Part shown: positions 62,416-64,000 of the stretch, in pieces | Position numbering within the stretch: the first letter of the stretch is position 1 | How the letters are laid out: every line of letters begins with the position of its first letter | NCBI RefSeq assembly: GCF_013256425.1 | Contig: NZ_CP053904.1 | Span: 2,852,001 to 2,916,000 of the forward strand | DNA from: Hymenobacter sp. BRD67 | GTDB lineage: Bacteria; Bacteroidota; Bacteroidia; Cytophagales; Hymenobacteraceae | Direction of reading: 5' to 3' | DNA: 64,000 nucleotides | Program-made: the position numbers and the translations under genes | The notes under the pieces: model-generated | The model's input: the letters and a program-made list of their open reading frames with translations, nothing else | What the model was told of the DNA's origin: nothing | Databases searched by the model: none

Positions 62416-64000
62416 ATGGAATCCACGCCCAACGCGTTGCTACCTCCGCCTTTGCCAGGAAACTCACTCGCGGCCGAGGCGCTGCTTGATGCGCTGCCCT
62501 GGGGGTGCTGGTAGTAGATGAGCAGCACATTATCAGGCAGGTAAACCAGCAGGCGGCCCGCTGGTGCGGTACCCAGCCAGCGGCGCTGCTGGGCCAGCCG
62601 CTAAGCGAGGCCAGCTTACCACCCGCCGTGAGCGCAACCCTGCTGCAGCTGCTGGAGCCAGACGAAGCACCACCCCGCGAGGTATTTTTACCGGAGAAGG
62701 AACAGTGGATTACCCTTTCGGCCGCCCGCCAGCCCGGCGGCTGGGCACTGTATTGGCAGGATATTACTCCCCAAAAGCAGCGTGAGCAGCAATACCAGGC
62801 CCTGGCCGACAACATGCCCGATGTACTTACGCGCTGGACGCCCGACCTGCGCCTGCGCTACGCCAATGCTGGCTTTGCCAGTAAGGCCGGGCAGCCAGTA
62901 AGCACCTTGCTAGGCCGCACGTTTAACGAAATGGACGCCCCGGCCGACATCGCGGGCCCCTACATGGCAGCCCTACAGCGCGTATTTGACACCGGCCAGC
63001 CGCAGGAGCACTATAATTCGTATTCCGGGCCGCAGGGCACGGCTTATTTCTACTCGCGCCTGGTACCCGAGCTGCGCGACGGCAAAATTGAAACCGTGCT
63101 CGGCATTGCCCGCGACATCACGGAGCTCAAAAATACCCAGGCCGAAGCGCTGCGCCTGCGCGATAGCCTGATGCAACACGCCACCGACAAGTACCACGCC
63201 CTGTTCTACACGATGGACCAGGGCTTTTGCTTGCTGGAAGTACTGTTTGAGGAAACGGGGCAGCACGCCGTTGACTACCGCTACCTGGAGTCGAACCCGG
63301 TATTTGCGCAGCAGTCAGGCATGCCGGCTGACGTGCAGGGCAAAACTATACGGGAGCTGATACCTGATCTGGAACCGTTCTGGTTCGACACTTTTGGGCA
63401 GGTAGCCCGCACTGGCTCAACGGTGCGCGTAGAGCGCAGCGTGCCGCAGCTAGGCCGCTGGTTCGACATGCACGCCTTTCGGGTGGGTGCCCCGAAGCCC
63501 GGCAGGTGGCGGTGCTCTTCAACGACATCACCGGGCGCAAGGAGCGCGAGCAGCAGGTACGCCACGCCTTCGAAGCCAACACGTTCCGGCTGCGGCTGGC
63601 CGATGCCCTGGGCCCGCTGGCCGACCCCAGGGCCATTCAGCAAACCGTAACGCGCCTGGCCCGGCAGCACTTCGCGGCCGACCGCTGCTTTTACTGCGAA
63701 GTTGAAGGCAGCCGGGTCGTTATTCGGCGCGACGCGGCTAGCGACGGGCTGCCTTCGGTGGCCGGCACTTACTTATTAACCAATTTTGCCCCGATGCAGG
63801 CAGCTATCGAAGCCGGGCAGCCGTTTAGCGTGCGCGACGTGCGCCAGGACGAGTCGGTGGATGAAAGCCTGCGCCGGCTCTGCGTGCAGCTGCAAATTAT
63901 CTCTTACCTCAATGTGCCCGTCATCAAAAACGGGCAGCCCGTGGGGGTGCTGTGCCTGGTGCAAAGTACGCCCACGAATGGGCTGCGCTCGATGTGGCCC
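62416..64000 (+). CDS. PAS/GAF sensor protein, probably a histidine kinase, N-terminal part, frameshifted
   Basis: The gene runs off the window. ATG 62416 (ESTPNALLPPPLPG). Adding one G at 62501-62505 and one C at 63490-63493 gives one frame of ~529 residues. A degenerate PAS (LPWGVLVVDEQHIIRQVNQQAARWCG), a full PAS/PAC (DVLTRWTPDLRLRYANAGFASKAG ... VLGIARDITELKNTQ), a third PAS-like domain (FLLEVLFEE... DITGRKEREQQ), then a GAF domain (RQHFAADRCFYCEVEG, LQIISYLNVPVIKNGQPVGVLCLV). No membrane segment, so a cytoplasmic sensor of redox, light or a small ligand. A kinase domain is expected beyond the window; the photolyase nearby is only suggestive of light. Confidence 0.85.

Overview
The window is about 64 kb of GC-rich bacterial chromosome from a member of the Bacteroidota, most likely Cytophagales/Hymenobacteraceae (Hymenobacter or a close relative). 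The basis is: TAnnTTTG-type -7 promoter boxes instead of TATAAT, an Oar-like TonB-dependent receptor, a type IX secretion C-terminal sorting domain, a DUF2723 protein O-glycosyltransferase-like membrane protein, an LptF/G permease next to tgt, atpD-atpC apart from the other ATP synthase genes, and prs-rplY-pth in a row. The genus call is inference.

Layout. 1-8 kb: end of a TonB receptor, a GT4 glycosyltransferase, a small membrane protein, an esterase, a second membrane protein, an RsmI-like methyltransferase, two paralogous DUF2807 surface proteins and a PglC-like sugar transferase. 8-20.5 kb: ispE, an EamA transporter, lptF/G, tgt, a GT2, an ECF sigma factor, rsmG, an MscS channel, a polytopic membrane protein, a HEAT-repeat/cyclophilin fusion and queA. 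20.5-27.5 kb: two small proteins, amt, a PglD-like acetyltransferase with a PglE-like aminotransferase, an LRR-kinase fusion and a trans-sulfuration enzyme. 27.6-39.4 kb is mostly core: atpC, atpD, tRNA-Gln, prs, rplY, pth, metG, a histone-H1-like protein, msrB and typA. 39.4-49.6 kb: a SpoU methyltransferase, a CHASE3-type kinase with its response regulator, an endonuclease III homologue, a GT4-NodB fusion, thrC, a LysR regulator and a VirK/YbjX protein. 49.8-64 kb: an alpha-2-macroglobulin lipoprotein, a T9SS cargo protein, the DUF2723 protein, a photolyase, a STAS-like protein, a KGG-repeat stress protein and a PAS/GAF sensor cut by the window end.

Together the genes join housekeeping functions (translation, queuosine synthesis through tgt and queA, ATP synthase, PRPP) with an envelope programme: glycosyltransferases, a PglC/PglD/PglE-like set for an amino sugar, lipid transport, surface adhesin-like proteins and a protease trap.

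Two window-wide patterns stand out. First, twelve genes, including essential ones (atpD, rplY) and others normally intact (tgt, queA, amt), are broken at sixteen places. Every break is repaired by adding one base to a short G or C run, and every repaired length comes out in frame. This points to homopolymer under-calling in the assembly rather than gene decay. Second, a -7-like box ending in TTTG or TTCG sits exactly four bases before the ATG of five unrelated genes, suggesting leaderless mRNAs. Several long hairpins, including a family sharing the core AAGAACGTCAT, lie in the intergenic spaces. I saw no CRISPR array, prophage, transposase or rRNA gene, and no single locus I would call a clearly new multi-gene system.
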